NCBI GenBank assembly: GCA_022578965.1
Contig: MU400595.1
Location: 62,001-126,000, forward strand
Length of the DNA: 64,000 nucleotides
From: Xylaria sp. FL1777
Taxonomy: Eukaryota; Ascomycota; Sordariomycetes; Xylariales; Xylariaceae
Direction of reading: 5' to 3'
Shown here: in pieces, positions 25,659-41,060 of the stretch
Numbering within the stretch: the stretch's first letter is position 1
Layout of the letters: each line of letters opens with the position of its first letter
Made by a program: the position numbers and the translations under genes
The notes under the pieces: generated by a model
The model's database searches: none
Told to the model about the DNA's origin: nothing
The model's input: the letters and a program-made list of their open reading frames with translations, nothing else

Positions 25659-27717
25659 TCACCGTGGAGGTTGCGGTGGCTCTTCGTCCAACATGCATGC
25701 ATTCTCCAGCATATTAGTCCACTTCCCACTTGTGCCGGCATGGCTGTGCTTGAGATGCTGTCGAAAATGATCCGCCCGGTAGAATTTCTTACTCGAATTG
25801 CACTCCCGGAATTTATGTGCCTCCTGTAAATGCTTCAATCGCATGTCCCAGTCACGTTCAGTCGCATGCCGCGCACGTGCAGCTCCGCCACTGCGCCCAA
25901 ATTCTTCACCACAATAGCCACATGTGTCGGCTTCGCCGGGCCTATTAGTACTCTCATGAAAAGCTCTATCGAAGCCCGACATGAGAAGTGCGGAGCAGGA
26001 CCAACTATGTCGCCTGACATGCAAACTGTTCTGATGACGTTCAGCCTCGTTCTTATTCTTGAAGCGATTGCCACAGAACGAGCACTCATATTGCTTCTCA
26101 GCTTCATGTGCACTAGATTTTGAATACGTCAGAAAAATACGTCATGAATGGGGTTTAAGTAGAGCGGACATACCTCAATTCTTCGGGCGTCTCAAATTTC
26201 TTGGGTTTTTTAGGGCAGCATTCACACATAAGGAAACCCCCTTGCAATTTTGAGATGGTAGCTTTTGGTACTTCGACAACTTTACGAGGTGAAGCAAGCT
26301 GCCTATTTTCGGTACTCATGTTCCGCTGATGGGGGCCACGACCAAACGGGGCACCTGAAGAGGGACCAAGCGATATGGGCGTGTTATAAGGCGAATTGGC
26401 CATCATATCCACTGGGGATAGGCCTCCAGATGATAGTCCACTCGGTGACCTTCCGCCGAATGAGGTCAGACTTGAAATGCTCGTATTGAGGGACGCCGTT
26501 GAAACATAGGATGCACTACGTCCAGCGGATGATACAGAAGACAAGGAGCTCGGAGGGACCAAACTCAGCCGTGGGGCTGGAGATCCCCTCCCGACGCCGT
26601 CACGACGCCTTGTAGGATCGTTTGAATTCATTGGACCTTGTGGAGGACTATCCCCACCAGGGGGTGATGATGCACGTCTCTTCTGCCCAACGGCCTGAAA
26701 GTCAGATCGCCCATGAGGGTCATCGATACGTAGCCTTCTAATACCCGATGTCTCCTCCATTGGAAAATCCGTGTCCTCCATATTGTCGTAACCGCTATGT
26801 ATTGACATAGTAGCGTCGTCGCTATTGTTCCGCCTAGCTCTATAACGTGGCGAACGGTCTAAATCTGTCAATTCGACTGGTGAGCGGTACTCGGCACCAC
26901 TGGCTTGGTAATATGACCTGGAACGTGGTGATGTCGTTGTCGTTGGCTGTATGGGAGGGTCTGTAAACCGATTAGGGGAATCTATCGAGGATTGATTGTT
27001 CAGTCGAAGAGGTAAAGACAGTGGAGGGGCGTTAGCATGGCGAGGGGGTTCAGATCTATTTTGGTCCAGAGACATAGCAAGTCCGGATCGGCGAGGGGGG
27101 GAGCGGTTCTCGAAGACTCGACGTGAGTCCAACTTTTTAAGTAAATGGCTGTCATAGTCGCTCGCTGCAGACTTGTTGAATTGGGAAAGATTATGTGACA
27201 TGAAAAGCTTTTTCGGTGGCAGGTCCTGAGAACTATGGTGCTGAAAGTCAGTTGACAAGGCGCAATATCCTCAGGAGGAAAAGGCCACCAATACGACCAT
27301 CATATCCACGTACCCAATTGATGAAAAAGTTGAATTCATACTGTGATAGCCCTCGTCTCTTTGTGGTCGACCAATTTCTTGCTTCCGGAACCGCAAACTT
27401 TCATTTTCAGGGTCACGTCTTGTATCGTCCCAGCTAGTGTTTGAATTAATAGAAGAAATCTGGTCATGGCTTGGCGGCCCAGGAAGCCCTATGTTGGGCA
27501 GAAACCTAGGAGGTGGCAGTGGAGGAGGAGCATCATCCTCCGCTATTCGACGATTGTTTGGTATTGACATGGGAATGGAGGAGGGAGAGAAGTTCGATGC
27601 CTGAGGTCGCGGATGACCGAAGCGGCCAGACCTATCGAATCGACCGGATTCTTCGATGTATATAGCGGGCGGAGGCCCTCCCGGTTCTCGGGGAGAGTAT
27701 CGTGAAGGTATCTCCAT
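25659..27717 (-). CDS. C2H2 zinc-finger protein with long disordered N-terminus
   Basis: Three exons, 27717-27314, 27232-26174 and 26112-25659, close in phase to 638 residues. The second intron (61 bp, GTATGT...TCTAG) is clear. For the first, donor GTACGT at 27313 and acceptor TAG at 27233 give the matching phase, but the acceptor is less certain. The first 450 or so residues are Pro/Ser/Arg-rich and probably disordered. The C-terminus carries CECC with an imperfect finger, then a canonical finger C-x2-C-x12-H-x4-H (CSFCGNRFKN...H....H), then CGYCGEEF and further His-rich finger-like segments ending KHLQEAH and HFRQHLKHSH. It is probably a nuclear DNA-binding regulator; the targets are unknown. 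Fungal proteins of this layout are common but little studied. Confidence 0.88.
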
Positions 27718-30700
27718 GGTGACTTGAATTAGGAGCAAGTAACTAGCCCTCACAAAATCGTATGACTCGGTAAAGGTGTGCCACTGGAGCACCTCTCACG
27801 GCGAGCCGCGGCTGGCCGAGCGAAGCCCAAGGGAAGCACTACAGGGGCTGATATCTGTGGCCAGGGAAGGCAGCGGTTGGCGCAAGTGATTGTAGGTCAT
27901 GGAATGAAGCGAATTGGGAGCACACGGGAGTCAGTGTTGCAGCAATGGAGCTGTTACCAGGCAAAATACCTTAAGATGGAGGGCAAAGGTAGACTGTGCA
28001 ATAGCAGTGGCAAGCGGGGGTCGGAGTAGCCGCTATTGAACCAGCAAATTGGTATGTTAATAGTAGAGAGAGACTCGCGCAAGGGAGCCGTTCGGTATGG
28101 TCAAGATGGGGTGACAGGAAACGTCATGATCAGGGAAGACGGGTCAGAACGGTTCGCCAAACCGTGGCTGTATCTAGGCTAGACCTGGCTCGGAGTAACT
28201 CAGGGTGGCAGGTGGGTACACAAAAGGTATCATCGAAGCTCGGGAGGCACAAGGCGGCGGAGATGGGCGGATATGGCAGGGTACGGCAAGATATAGCAGG
28301 CGAATGCTGTGGCAATTCGAGGGTTTGAAACCGCAGACAGTGCCAACCATGCAAGTAGCACGCAGACGACGCTCAATGGCGGGACCGGAGAGGGCGGCGT
28401 GTGGTATGAGGAGAGAGAGGATCGAAGGCGTCCCGTAGCAACTCCAACATGGACCTGTGTAGGAGCCGGTGAGTGTGGTCGACCCGAGGACAGGGAACCA
28501 AGCGGGAGGTCTAAGCAGGAGGTCTGCGCGAACAAGCGGTCTCGGTGTTATGTTTCTTTACGTCGAGATCAGCAGTGTCAACGTCGCTAGCCACGGGTGC
28601 TCTGCCAGCTGAAGCTCTCCCTTCTGGTATGCGGAGAAGGACCGAGACAGATCGAGACGACCGCAGTTGGAGGGGCGAGGATGAGAGGCAGAGCGAGTTT
28701 ATTAGGTAGGTTGGGTCGGTAGGTAAATAAGGGTAGGTAAAATAACGGGTAGGTCTACACTATTACCCTATGTATGTAAGTGGCAGATGGGTGGTATTCT
28801 GACCTAGCCAGGGTATTGTGTATGGATTGTGTATGGCTACCTGCCTCCTGTGTACGCTGCCTGCTCTGCCCTATGGGAATGTAATGGGTGGGCGGGCGTG
28901 GGTCCCTTCTTCAGCCCTTTAAGGAAACGGCAGGGTTGAGCAGATTGGCTGGTGGCGTCTGCTAGCGTCTACCCTCCCTACAGGGGGCTTGGGTCGCGGG
29001 TTGTGGATTACTTGCAGGGATTTCTGGTACACTACATGGGCGTGCTAGCTGCAGCTGGTACCGCTACAAGGCGAGCTCAATTCGACATTGACATGGGGCA
29101 TACAAATATTTTAAAGCGGGGAGGGGGTACGTCTAGTGCCCAGCCAAGTACATGGCTCCGCAGTACATGTAAGTGTACACCACAGACCCAGTGGTACCTA
29201 GGTACCACACCACTTGGCCTCTGCTCTGCGTACATGTGTACACCGACTTAGCTGATCTGGTCTCCTTACTCCTTGTGAACTCGGCCAACGACAAGCATCC
29301 CGGTATGTTGGCTAATGGTGCGTTCCACCTGAATTCAATACCTCGTCTGGCTTGGCTCTGCAGCTCCCACTTACACTCCTACATAGTATACATCTACACT
29401 CATACTGCACCAAGCAAGCAGCTTGCTTTACTGCGTAGTCCCGACGCATATCGTACCCATGCAATCAATACCAGCACCGGTATATTACAGAATATTCACC
29501 CATTAACGCCATACCTATTCAAACCATACTCCCAAGCTCTGTACCTAGCAGGTGGTTCAGATACCAAACCTACTATACGCTACCACTATCCAGTCATGGG
29601 ATCTTCTTAACGTGTCCGTAGCTGTGATATTCCCTGAAGCTATAGTATATAGCCATACTACTCTAAATACCTACCTAGTACTGGGGAGGTATTCCTTGTC
29701 CTCGTCTGAGTAGATTATCTCTGGAGTAGGGAGTAGTCCGCTCTGACAAGAAAAGTTAACACTATATATAACTGTAGACCGCTCTTCTTAACCTCCATTA
29801 CTGTCTTCTGATGTCAACATCGCGCTTCCCACAACTCCATATGCTCTCAATATAGTGTATAGCGACATTTTCACGCACATCCTTCTGCCCTGTGCAGGTG
29901 CCCCCGCCAATATGACCTCCCGCCCAAAAGAAGACTATCGAGTGTACGTACAGAGGCGTCTTAGTCAGCCGTATCGCTCCCGCAACCAGGGTCGTACATG
30001 TATATACTTACATGTAGCATTATACTACCTACCTACTAGAGTCCCATCCTCCATACATAATGGGCAAGCCGGGAGCTGCTAAGTTATCGTATGCTACCTA
30101 AGCTCTATTTAACAACGCAGCCCGATTCCAGTTACTGCGTACATATCACTATTGAACTTAGACCAAGTCGGCATAGTTAGTCCACACTGACGTACTAGGA
30201 ACGCAAGATGTTAACTAAACAAGTAAGCATGTAGACTTGGCAGATATCAGGTGTTTATCGTTCCATCCAACGGTTATCTGATGTGGTAGCGGTCTAAGGC
30301 CTTTTTAGGTATAGTAATAAATAGATACATTACCTACAATGTGGAATGAGATGACGGGAAAAAGCCGAGAGGAAGGTTGAAAGTTGTTGGTAAGCCTAGG
30401 GTCAGCGCTTCTCTCAGAGAATAATCAGTCGGACCATGACATGTAAAACCTCACATAGATCATCTCCGGTCCAGCTCAGCGTGGCGAAGGCTCCGTAAGC
30501 TCGGTCCCGATTCCGTACACTAAGTCAGCAATAATCCCAAGTCGGTCTTGTAAATTCCTCTATTACTCATTTGTCAACAACTTTCAAAGTTTAGTGCGTC
30601 GGGACGAGGATAAGAGGAAGCCGGTACGATATGTAGATATGATTTCGGCTTGTATCTGACCGCATCCAGGACATTGCTTTCCATTTTACCTACGTAGTAC

Positions 30701-33568
30701 AAGCGAGACAAAGCCAGCACTTGCTGCAGCCCGAGCTATGTATTAATCGTATTTTCACTCTCCGGCACGACTCCGACTCACTCACTCGCCAAGAGTTAAA
30801 CCTTCTCACACCACTAATGTGCACTGATCGGGAAGGAAGTCTCCAATGCGCATAATTAAGCACTATGGAATTTGTAATTTTGTGCGAGGTTTACTATAGA
30901 TGCCCCAGATCTTGGGTTGCTGCTTAACTACTAATTTCTGTTTACTGAAGAGCATCTGGCATACCGGTCTTAGATGATATTAGACAGTATTAGATCACAT
31001 TATCTGAACAGTTACACAAGCTTGCCTTGAGTGGCAAAGGGAAAAAAAGAAATGTTTACAAAGCCCCCAGCCCTTTCTCAGCCCTATAGGGATGTGGGAC
31101 AAGCTAGCGATGTCTCCGGTGTGATTGGCTGTCGGGCCTTGAAATCGACAAAAAGCGTTAGAGGTGGCGTCACTGCGCCAAGAATGAGAAATATAGGCGG
31201 TGGGAAGTCCCACGAGGTCGATACCCATTGAGGCTAGTGCAAAGTCCTTTCTTCGCATTCGTTTCGGTGCAACCTGTGCGGGCAGGTTCCCAGCCCTACT
31301 ATCTCTACATAATACAGTAATTAATGTGTGTGCAGACATCATAGTACATTCAATTCCTCCCGAGGTCCTCCTATATCCGCTTCAGCGGACATAACCTTAA
31401 TGTAGTATGGATGATGTCCTGAGAAGCTAAATTCGACCACGAAAACAGGTTGGAATTACCTGACTTAGCAAGTGATCGAATCTATTTCAGTCGAATTTCG
31501 CCAGCTGTTACACCAATTACAAAATTCCAACATAAAAATTATCATTAAAAATAGGTAACTAGTTATGAGTAATTTTAATCATTAATGGTTGTTACAGGTC
31601 TGTAGGGCTGCGAAGAAAATAATACTTAAGGCCATTTCCCCGCTAGATATATAACTCCTCCTACGATTAACACATAGGTATATACGTAAATCCAGAACCC
31701 CACCAAGCTCTCATAATGGATATCAGGGCAACTTGAAGTACATACCCTATGTTAGATACGATGAATTAATTGTTCGAATCACCGACACGGCTGTTCGGTA
31801 GTGCTAGGTAGCTTTCCTACCCTATCAGGAAACACTGGTCGAGTATCGGGGCATACCTGATAAATGACTGTTCGTTAACGAATTCTAGCGTTTTACAGCT
31901 AGGTACCTAGGTATTACCTCTGTCTGCCTATACCTAGGCTTACTGTTTTGTTATACTACGCCACTGGCTCGCACATGTGCATCTGTGACCAAAAGTCTGC
32001 AATGTAGCATTCACTGGGTATCTAGTGTAGGTATCTTAACGAATGCTAATTAAAGGCGGCTATAAGTTACTTAAACGAGACAGCAAGGAGACATATCGAG
32101 CAAATCCTAGCACTTAATAGGTGGTATATCCTCTCGCTTCACTGCCGTCTTCAGTCATCTGACGAATGGAAGTAGTCCCTGAGTTGGCCAACTTATCTCA
32201 CTCGACTAGACAATGAGGCAATGAGGGTCTAGTTTTCGGACAACGCTGATCATGATGTTACATCCAGTTGGCTAAGCCTTACGCTAGTCCCAACTCATCC
32301 CCAGTCCCGAAACACCGAGCTAGACCTCCGGGCCTTTGAACTCTTATGACGATACACTATGTGTAAGTATGATATAAGCATACTCGCGCTGTTTATAAAT
32401 GACGATGGTGTTGGGTGATGACGACGACTAGACAACGAAGCTTAATGTTCAATGTGCAAAGATATATGACAAACGATTTGTTAAGTGGCCCCCAGCTCGG
32501 GATGTGAAGTTGGTATGGTATGTAGGGAGGTTAAATACTTGTCGACCATCGTGACTTATGCTATTATTTATGTACGTAAAAGAGGTACCTATGATTGACC
32601 AGTGGTGAGTCCGAAACGCGGACTGAGACATGATTCTAGCGTAGGGCCGAATACCTACCTATGGTAACTCTTTCAGGCGGGCACCAATTCGCCTAGCTTC
32701 TACCTACCGGGCGGATACGACAGACATATACTACCTACATACATACATATACGTACCTAGGTATGTTCCATTCCAACTGTGCACCTTAGGTACTGCGTAT
32801 GCGTAGGTACCGGGCTAGGCGATAGGCGGCGCTATTAAGTTATCAGGGCCGCCCCACGTGCGGCTGTGCCAGGCCTGCGCTATGATGGAAGCATACTAGG
32901 CGAATCCTAGGCGATGATGCCGTCAAACATCGATGTCTCAGCAATCGCCGCTTGGCGGCCGCTCCCGCAGAAACTCCACGACTCAAAATGCACGAAACTT
33001 GTCATTTCCTTGGAATGATATACTATGTGTAAACTGGGGAATATGCAAGCATGAGCGGACCGTGTGCGAATCTGATCGCTCCCAGGGGTATATACGCAGT
33101 GCAGCAGCAGCAGCAGCCCCTGGCATGCCGGGATGGCGCCCGAGAATCGAGGGCAAGAATACGCTCCCCCTGCCATCATTTCCCACACATCGACATATCG
33201 ACGGCACCTCTACATAGCACTGTGCCAGCAACGACGCTGTAGGCATACGAGGCGGGATACACCTACCGGTATGTATGTGAAGGCGCGTACTGGATCTGCA
33301 CCAACCACGTACCGGCATTGGCCCTACAGATCCTTGATTTCGGCAGTCTTTCAGCGCTAGGCATGGCATATTCCGCGCTCCTGCACTTCCATCGTGAAGC
33401 ATTGATTGGGCTTTGCTGTAATAAACCAAAATTCTGTACTCCGCAGCATGAACAACTTGGCGCTGCAGCTTCGTTGAGCAGGGTCGGTGCTTGTTGTTCA
33501 GGTTACCAACACCACAGGACCAGCCTAGACTCCGAGTGGCGACGGCGACCATCATCTACGCCGAGTTC

Positions 33569-33620
33569 TTGTGTCCTTGTCTTGTCTTATCCTGTCCTGT
33601 CCTGTCTTGTCTTGTCTTAT
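33569..33620. repeat. Pentanucleotide CTGTC/CTTGT microsatellite
   Basis: About ten tandem five-base units of CTTGT, CTTAT and CCTGT type in a 52-bp tract. The units differ mainly by C/T changes. It lies in non-coding DNA. Confidence 0.8.
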
Positions 33621-36600
33621 GGTGTACGAAACAGCAGGCGACTGTTCTACACGGCTCGGGAATCGGGAGAGGAACTTGCCCCCGTCCAGCAACTAATTTC
33701 CCAACTACCAGATATCACTTCAGCCAGACCTCAACAAGTGGCATTCAACGAGGCCGCAATACGAGCCGTTGGGGAGGCCTACCTAGTACACCGGTCGCAT
33801 TCTGATGCAGAATTTACAGTATTGCTACATTTGTATAGCGACATGCTTTCCCGGGCCCTGCATACAAAACTTACGATGCGACTGTAGTGTTGTCTCATCT
33901 CTTCCCCATCATTGCTAAATTTAGGTTAACGCAGAGTTTACTACAGCCTTAACCATAGCCTATGGGGCTCGTAGGGCTCGCCGGCTGCCGTGACGACTGC
34001 CGGAGCCTTTGACGCAAGTTTCTGGGGAAATCAAGCACTTACCTAGGTAGGTAGGTAGTCGACAAATCAATATCCACGTCACGCCGTCATGGCTTGCTGG
34101 CTTGATCCGGAGCGGTATACCTGTATGCACTCTAATGGGTCGTTTGGGTTGGCTGGACAGATTTCGCTCGACCTCATGTAAGTGACAGTTACCTGTACTG
34201 TGCGATTTGACGCTATAGATTCTAGACTCGCGATCTTGGGCTTCCGGAGTTCTACCCCTAGGTGTATGCTGAAATGTTGCAATATCTATCACAAAGCTGC
34301 CCCAGCAAGCCAAATGAAGACAAAAACTGATTTGCTAAGCTGTCCGTCTGTAGTGTAATGGTGTCGAGGCGCTCGGTTGTCCGTCAGGTGCGCCATGTCG
34401 AGCCAGATGATGCTAGTTGCAAATAATGGGTGCTGCTAATTGAAGGCTTGGCGTGCAACAATACTTAGCCCGTAGCAATCTGCACCATCACCCTACAAGG
34501 CTGAATAGCTGTTAGATCAAGGTAGACGAGCCGTTCAGCGTCTGCGTGCCCAGAAAAGCGCCCTATGAAAGTGCCGGATACGGAGACAACTTGGCTGTTA
34601 ACCTGTTTACTGCACCCTCCCTCAGAGCGATCCGCATTGCCACCGTATATCATGGCTGAGCAGTACGCGTCTCGGCAGTATCCGACACCACGATAGGCGT
34701 TGATGCCGAGAGATTGGTTAATATTGGTTGACCGCAACTATCCAGATTGAGGCGATATGCAGCCCCTTTCCTGCTTTTCGTGCTCAGGATGTCCGATGGC
34801 AAGGTCAGAATCTGATCAGGGGATCAAAATGCGCGTTATACTCTCCTTCGACGCAGATCTATCACACTCACACAATGGCTTGGTTGGCCACCACATTATT
34901 GACTACAAACAACGTCCGCCCATTCCGCGTCCTGGCAGCATTGGTGTTCCAGACACCCTTCCTGGCGTTGCCACGCGTCTGGCAAAATCATTAGCCTACA
35001 CTAACTGTACCTACTAGGTATGGTTTTGTGTATGGCTAACAACACATTAGCTGCACCGTATCGAATAGGAATAGGTTCCAAACCAATTGCTTGGCAAGAG
35101 AGCTATCATCTTGTTTCCAATCCCCGTCTTGTTCCAATCCTGCTAACAATGCCAAATTGGCTTGCCTCCAGAGACGCAATGGCTAGTTAGTTCTTTCAAG
35201 TATGAGCTTTCAGCCGCCCAAGAGAACAGCTGAAGATAGCATAGCGATATCTCCGCAATTTTCCTTGGCGATCGCCTAGTCTCAAGTTCTAGCTGCAACA
35301 AGCGCTTACCTATCCTCGCCGGCCTTTACATAATCCCCTAACATCAAAGGCTGAAGCTCCGTTGATGTTGTCGTGACAGGTTAGATTATCTATTTTCCAG
35401 CCGTCTTCACACTCAGTGCGTCTCGCCGCCAACAATTTCAGCCTACCTTTGGACAGCCACTCGATTCACAAACAGATTTGTGCGATCCACACAGGCGGAT
35501 CGCTCGGCATTCTCTCAAAAACCTTGGCGCCTAAAATTGCGGGTTGCGGGGGAATGCGGCAGCCATGAGGGTTCTTTTCTTCAACAGGAGCGGCCCGTTT
35601 ATCTGGTAACCGCTCTCCAAGGGAACAATTAACATCCAATTACCTGTCCGTACACCACCGTATTTAAACACGAATGAAGGATCAATGCTATTCTCTGCTA
35701 CACTGCCAATCACGAGGGGTGTTAGCCACTGAGCTCTAAGCTCTTGTTGTACAGACCCTCCGTGGCTGCTACACAGAGGTTCGGAACTCAGAACCAACGA
35801 CTATTCTGCTCAGTTTATCAATTATATGTCGTCAAGCTAAGGTCTGTTGCTTCTCTGCATCAAAGTACGACTGGTCAAATTCATCAAATATTATAGGTGC
35901 ACAAACAACATATTAGCGCATATGATTTAAATAAGACTATTCCCTAAGTTTTATCACTTTTGCTAAAGTATCTGGAGCAGCCTAGGCATTAGCTGGCCTC
36001 TTCTTCTATATGTGCTGATAGTGCGTCCCCACTCGATATTTCTTTGTGAGGTGCCGGCGCTGGATGCGAGTTTGTTGTTTTATGTTCTACTCAACACAGC
36101 CAGTTTACCGTGTTTTTCTGCCGTGTTTTTTTAATCTCAAAAATTCATCAGCTCGGACAGAAGTGGATTATAGCTCTTGCAAATCAGGGGTAATTCCTAG
36201 TACAGTAGGGCGAAATGCGCAATCTTTTACCTCGGAGGTTTCCCTTATGGGTTTAGGCGGCAATCCGTAGTTGGTTGAGTACTTTATCTACTGCGAACTA
36301 ACAGAAACCTAGCTTTCGTTCAATAAGCTGAGCTTTGCTTAGTCGAGTGGCTGATAGGGAAAACATGAGCTGTTTCACCCTACTGTATCCTCTTTCCTTT
36401 TTAGTCCTCGTCACTCATTTCGAGGAGGTGAACAGGTTCTCCCTGGCCAGACGGATATTCCCACTGAATGCGGGGAACGGCTTTTTATCTGGAAAGACCG
36501 GTGATTCTAATGGTGGTGCTACGGGCGCATATCGTCACCTCGGTCTTAGTCGGCCTTGAAAACCAGACACGTAATGTTACGGGGATACACCCAGTTACCT

Positions 36601-39600
36601 CGATCCACAAGAGACAAGAGTAAATATTAATGATCTAGATATCTGGGGCTAGTTAAGTAATCAATTAAACCTCACCGAAAAGAAGCGCGCTATGAAGATA
36701 CCTAGTCGCTAAGTATCTTAGAATAGTAACGTTGTAGGAAGGTCGTGTTTGAATTAATGTCCAAGCCTTTCACTACTACATATACATGCACCATCACGTT
36801 ACCCTTCATTATGCTCTTCGTTCGCGTACCGAGACACTGGTGCGGAGGGGGGTACACTAAGGTGGCCCCCGTGGTAACACACGTAATTCTGGTATATAGC
36901 TCTCTTCAAGACATATCACCATCGTGTGAATCGGAGGCGCTAAGGCTTACCAGCGCACCTCAGCTGCGGACATAGTACAGTGGTACCGCTCTTCTCGGTC
37001 GAAATACATTCCTTGCCATTACGCAAGTCGAACGCCCATAATCAGAATTTAGACCCCGCAAGGTAGTGGGGGTAATATCACTCACGCATTGATCTGTACA
37101 TCTCATCGTCAAGCCTGGAGCTTATAGTATGGGATACTATTCATGAAACGGGAAAACATTGGTATCGTAGTACTACTCCTATGCTATATATGAGCTAGAT
37201 TTTCGAAAGAAACTCTTTCCCACCAGCCTCTCGAAAACGTGTCGTCTGTTTTCAACTTCTAATTCTAACACAAAGGGGTCTGTGAGTCTGCCTTAATTTA
37301 CTAGGTCCTCTTTGGAAAGTCGGCCAGGCAGACAGCGAGGGGGTATCCCAACCACCTAGATTAGTTAACGAATATTACAACTTATGACATGCTTAAAAGA
37401 CTTCCTCAACTATGGGACTTGGAAATCCACCCACCAAATTCACTACTCCGTATAACCATTTCTACCCCCGCGACTCTCTTTCCCGAGCCAGCAGCTACGC
37501 GCATCATGACTCCCAATAAGTTCCAGCTGATATCCCGTGACCAAGGTCCCATGCATGCATGTTAGTAAGAGGCATCGCATCTGTCCATTGATATGTCGTT
37601 TAATCCGAGCTTACCTCAGCCCTAAACACACAAACTTGCCTATTGTATGGGTCTATGTGTTAAGCAACGTAAGGCATTTTATTAATAATAACCTCGCCGT
37701 TCTCGGCCGATACTCCTCTAAATACTCACATAGAACCCGACAGAGCCAATAATAAGGGTGACCGCCGCCGGTAGCTAGGGGTGCTTACATGTAGCATCTA
37801 CTCCGCGCCGGTCCGGGTCCGCCTAATTCCGTGGTCGCCGACACCCATTCCGTCATCGCAACCTCGTCATTTCTACTGGCCGATATGCCAACGCTATTAT
37901 GGCAGAGACCCCATCGATATCGTATTATTAGTAAAACATATAGACGGGATTAGAAGATCCCCTATACTACAGTCGTATTACCCACATGCAGACAGTGAAC
38001 CAGTTAATGCTACGTTATACGGCACGCGGACGTGATAAGGGGATTTGCAATTGGCCGCGCCGTTAGATAAGGACCGAGTTAGTCTCTAGACGAAAATAAC
38101 GTCTAACGTACAAATTACCTGCAAAAGGCTTCCTTCACCGGCTTTGCTCGTCGTCTCCGCTCCTAGCAGCCCCTCAGAGCGGTGTAGAACCCCATAGTAA
38201 TAGGTGTCCAAATAGGCCACACCCGCATCGACCTAATCTGTGGTCTTCGATATGTTAGTTACTTTATCAATTGGAATAGTATAGCCGAGCTATGCAAGCT
38301 GCTGTGATAGGGAAGGTCTTAAGAGACTATTCATTTGTAGCCCTCATTAGCTAATGAACAGCATTTTCCTTTGTGAAATGAAAAATAATCTCTCGAGTAG
38401 TATTATATCTAGAGAGGAGATGTGAAAACCTATCTACACCAAAACCCGAAGTGAAAGTTAATTATGTTGTTACCTACAGAAGCTGCCTCTCTATATGTCC
38501 CATCGCGAGGCGAAGTAGACGCGAGTTGACCATAACGCAACTCTATTAGATGACAAAATTTTTGCGTTTAGTATATTTTGTGTACCCTCTGAAGTAATAA
38601 AAGTCCAAACAATTCCCTATTTGTAAATCTGAATTGACGTTAACATGCTGCGTGGCTTGTACGTTAGTATCTACTAAGATGAAACATCGAGCTACATATT
38701 TATCCCTTTACCTCTACGAATTTATGCCCGCCAAGAATTAACATATTTGGGACTAAAGGGCTATAATGCGACAAGGGAGATGGTCTCAGCTAAAGTGCAA
38801 TTAGTCGTCATAGGGTAGGAACTCTGTAAAATAATCTTATCGACCCCCGAGCTATTGTGAAATCGATGGGTACCAGGCCGTCTCAATATAGATAAAACAG
38901 TTACAAAATAGCCATAATACTACAGCTTTTGCAGTTCCGCATTTTTTCATCGCTGCCTCACTGTTGACGGCTAGGTCCGCTGCGTAGCAAGGCACCTGGT
39001 AAAGCCATATGAGCGAGCTCATTAGTTTAGTTAACCAAGCTACACCATCGCTGGCTCATAGACTACGATGAAAGCTTCAGTGTCGGAATGGCCGAAGCAA
39101 TTCATATCCTTCATCCCTGATAAATTGAGAGCCCTGGCCGTCTAAACCTCTTGCCTATCTACACAACTGACTGATACTCACAGTCCAGATCCTTTATCTT
39201 GAGCTCTCGACAACGGCCAGATTCCGCCAGACTGCATACACTGTATTGCTGCCGTCAAAGGCTACACCTCTATAGCTTCTCTGAAATATGTCGTTTAAAA
39301 GTCCGTAATCCAAAGACATGGGTATTCGTAGCTTTACACTGATAACGCTGTACTGAGGCTCGGGCCCGAGAAACGTGATAGTAGAGACGGTTATAGGGTG
39401 TCGGTTTATTTCCCCTGCGACCTAGACCTAACAGCACATTGCTTAATAAAGTAACCAGGGTAAGGACAAAAGCCGATTGCGTCGTAACTCTACTCGTTAA
39501 TGTATGCTAGCCTAGTGTAACCTGGGGGTCAAGGCTACGTGCATGAAGTAGGCATTCCTGCGAGCCATGGTTTCGGCAATGTCGTCCGTGTGAGCCTTGC

Positions 39601-41060
39601 AAGGGTGGCTGGAAGTGCGTCTAGGCAGTAGAGACAGGTGTTCTTGAGACTATCAGGGTTCAGGGCACATTCATAGAAGTGGAATCATAAGTAATGTAGT
39701 ATAGATGGTGGACTACGCAGTAGGTTAGAGTGAATCTAGTCTATCTAAGGCCTTACGTGTTTATGCTCTGCCCAGATGGGGATTGCTCTAAGTCCGAGTC
39801 CACCTAGCCTCACTGTAGGTATCAAGTTTACATCAGACAACATCTTGATTGATATTGATGGGACTGGTAGAGGATACTTTCGCACCGACCCCGAATTAAA
39901 CTTCCAAGATGATGACCAACCTTCGTCCTCAAATGTTGCACGATTCTTAATTGCTACCCTAGGTGTAGACGAGAAAAGAAGCATAGGAATGGAAAACCCC
40001 TTTTGTGGAAGTCGCTGCTCAGGTAGTGTATGCATCATTGTGTTGGGCCATGATATGCTATTACTAGAGAGGTGGTGTGTTAGGATTACAAGCTTGGGTT
40101 TTAAAGATACAGTATTTCTTTTGAAATGAAACTAACATTATCTTTGTTTGATGCTTCTGCACCCCGAAACACCTATATTGAAAGCCCTAGCAGCTATCGA
40201 AGTACGTGTACGTGTGCTGGAAGCCCCCCGTGAGCTCCTGCAAGGCCCGATCAGACTTGTCCAAGGTCTTCTTCAGCCTACAATGCCTGGAAGGGTTAGT
40301 CTTATATCCCTGTGAACTACGTGTAGGATATTGTTATGATAAGCATTAAGCAGAATGGGCGGGCCGCTGTCGCTTAAGTATTGTTACGATGAACGACTCC
40401 ATTGGCCTGACTCCGGGTTCTGAGCAAGTGTCTCGGAAGGCCGAAAGGAGGATTCCCTTGCTGGGCATTTACTCCGGGACCAGGTGTATAAGTCAAACCC
40501 TAGTGGTAAGTGTCACCATTCAATAATGCATGATTCTATAGTACGCGTGGGTACTTGTTTCCGGGCCCTTACCATCCATCGGGCCGCGGGAGATCTACAA
40601 GGCTGCAACTGGATGATTGTGGGAGCGTAGATTGCTTTATGTTTGAAGCATTTCAATGATATATTAACGAAAGATCTACCTCAGGCATAGCTATTATCTA
40701 GAAGCTTGTGTGTGCTGTTTTTGAGCCTAGTTGAAACGACAGGGAAAGTTTGTCTTGGGGTCACTAAGTACGAACCTAGAGGCCTATAGTACAAGACCAA
40801 TGTCTTTTACAACCTGGTGGGCCACCTATTAGACGGCAATGCCTTTACGTCACATTCACAGTAAAGCAACATGACATTGATTCCGACGGGGAGGTAGCGC
40901 ACAGAAAACAGGCTGTTGAATATGTGTAACCATACGCTCAAGCCATCACTGATCTGCAACCCGAAGTAGTCGTATACAATACCCTACTTACACTAGCACG
41001 TCTCCAACCGGTGTATGTGGGGAACAGTAGCATGACGTGTGTTCCAAGGTTGGTTGTAAG

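Noticed and set aside
33318..33887. 189-codon open frame on the plus strand
   Set aside because: It reads straight through the CTGTC microsatellite and has no conserved motif.
39776..40129. 117-codon plus-strand open frame
   Set aside because: No recognisable domain or signal peptide, and it overlaps an equally long minus-strand frame. Coding status cannot be decided by eye.
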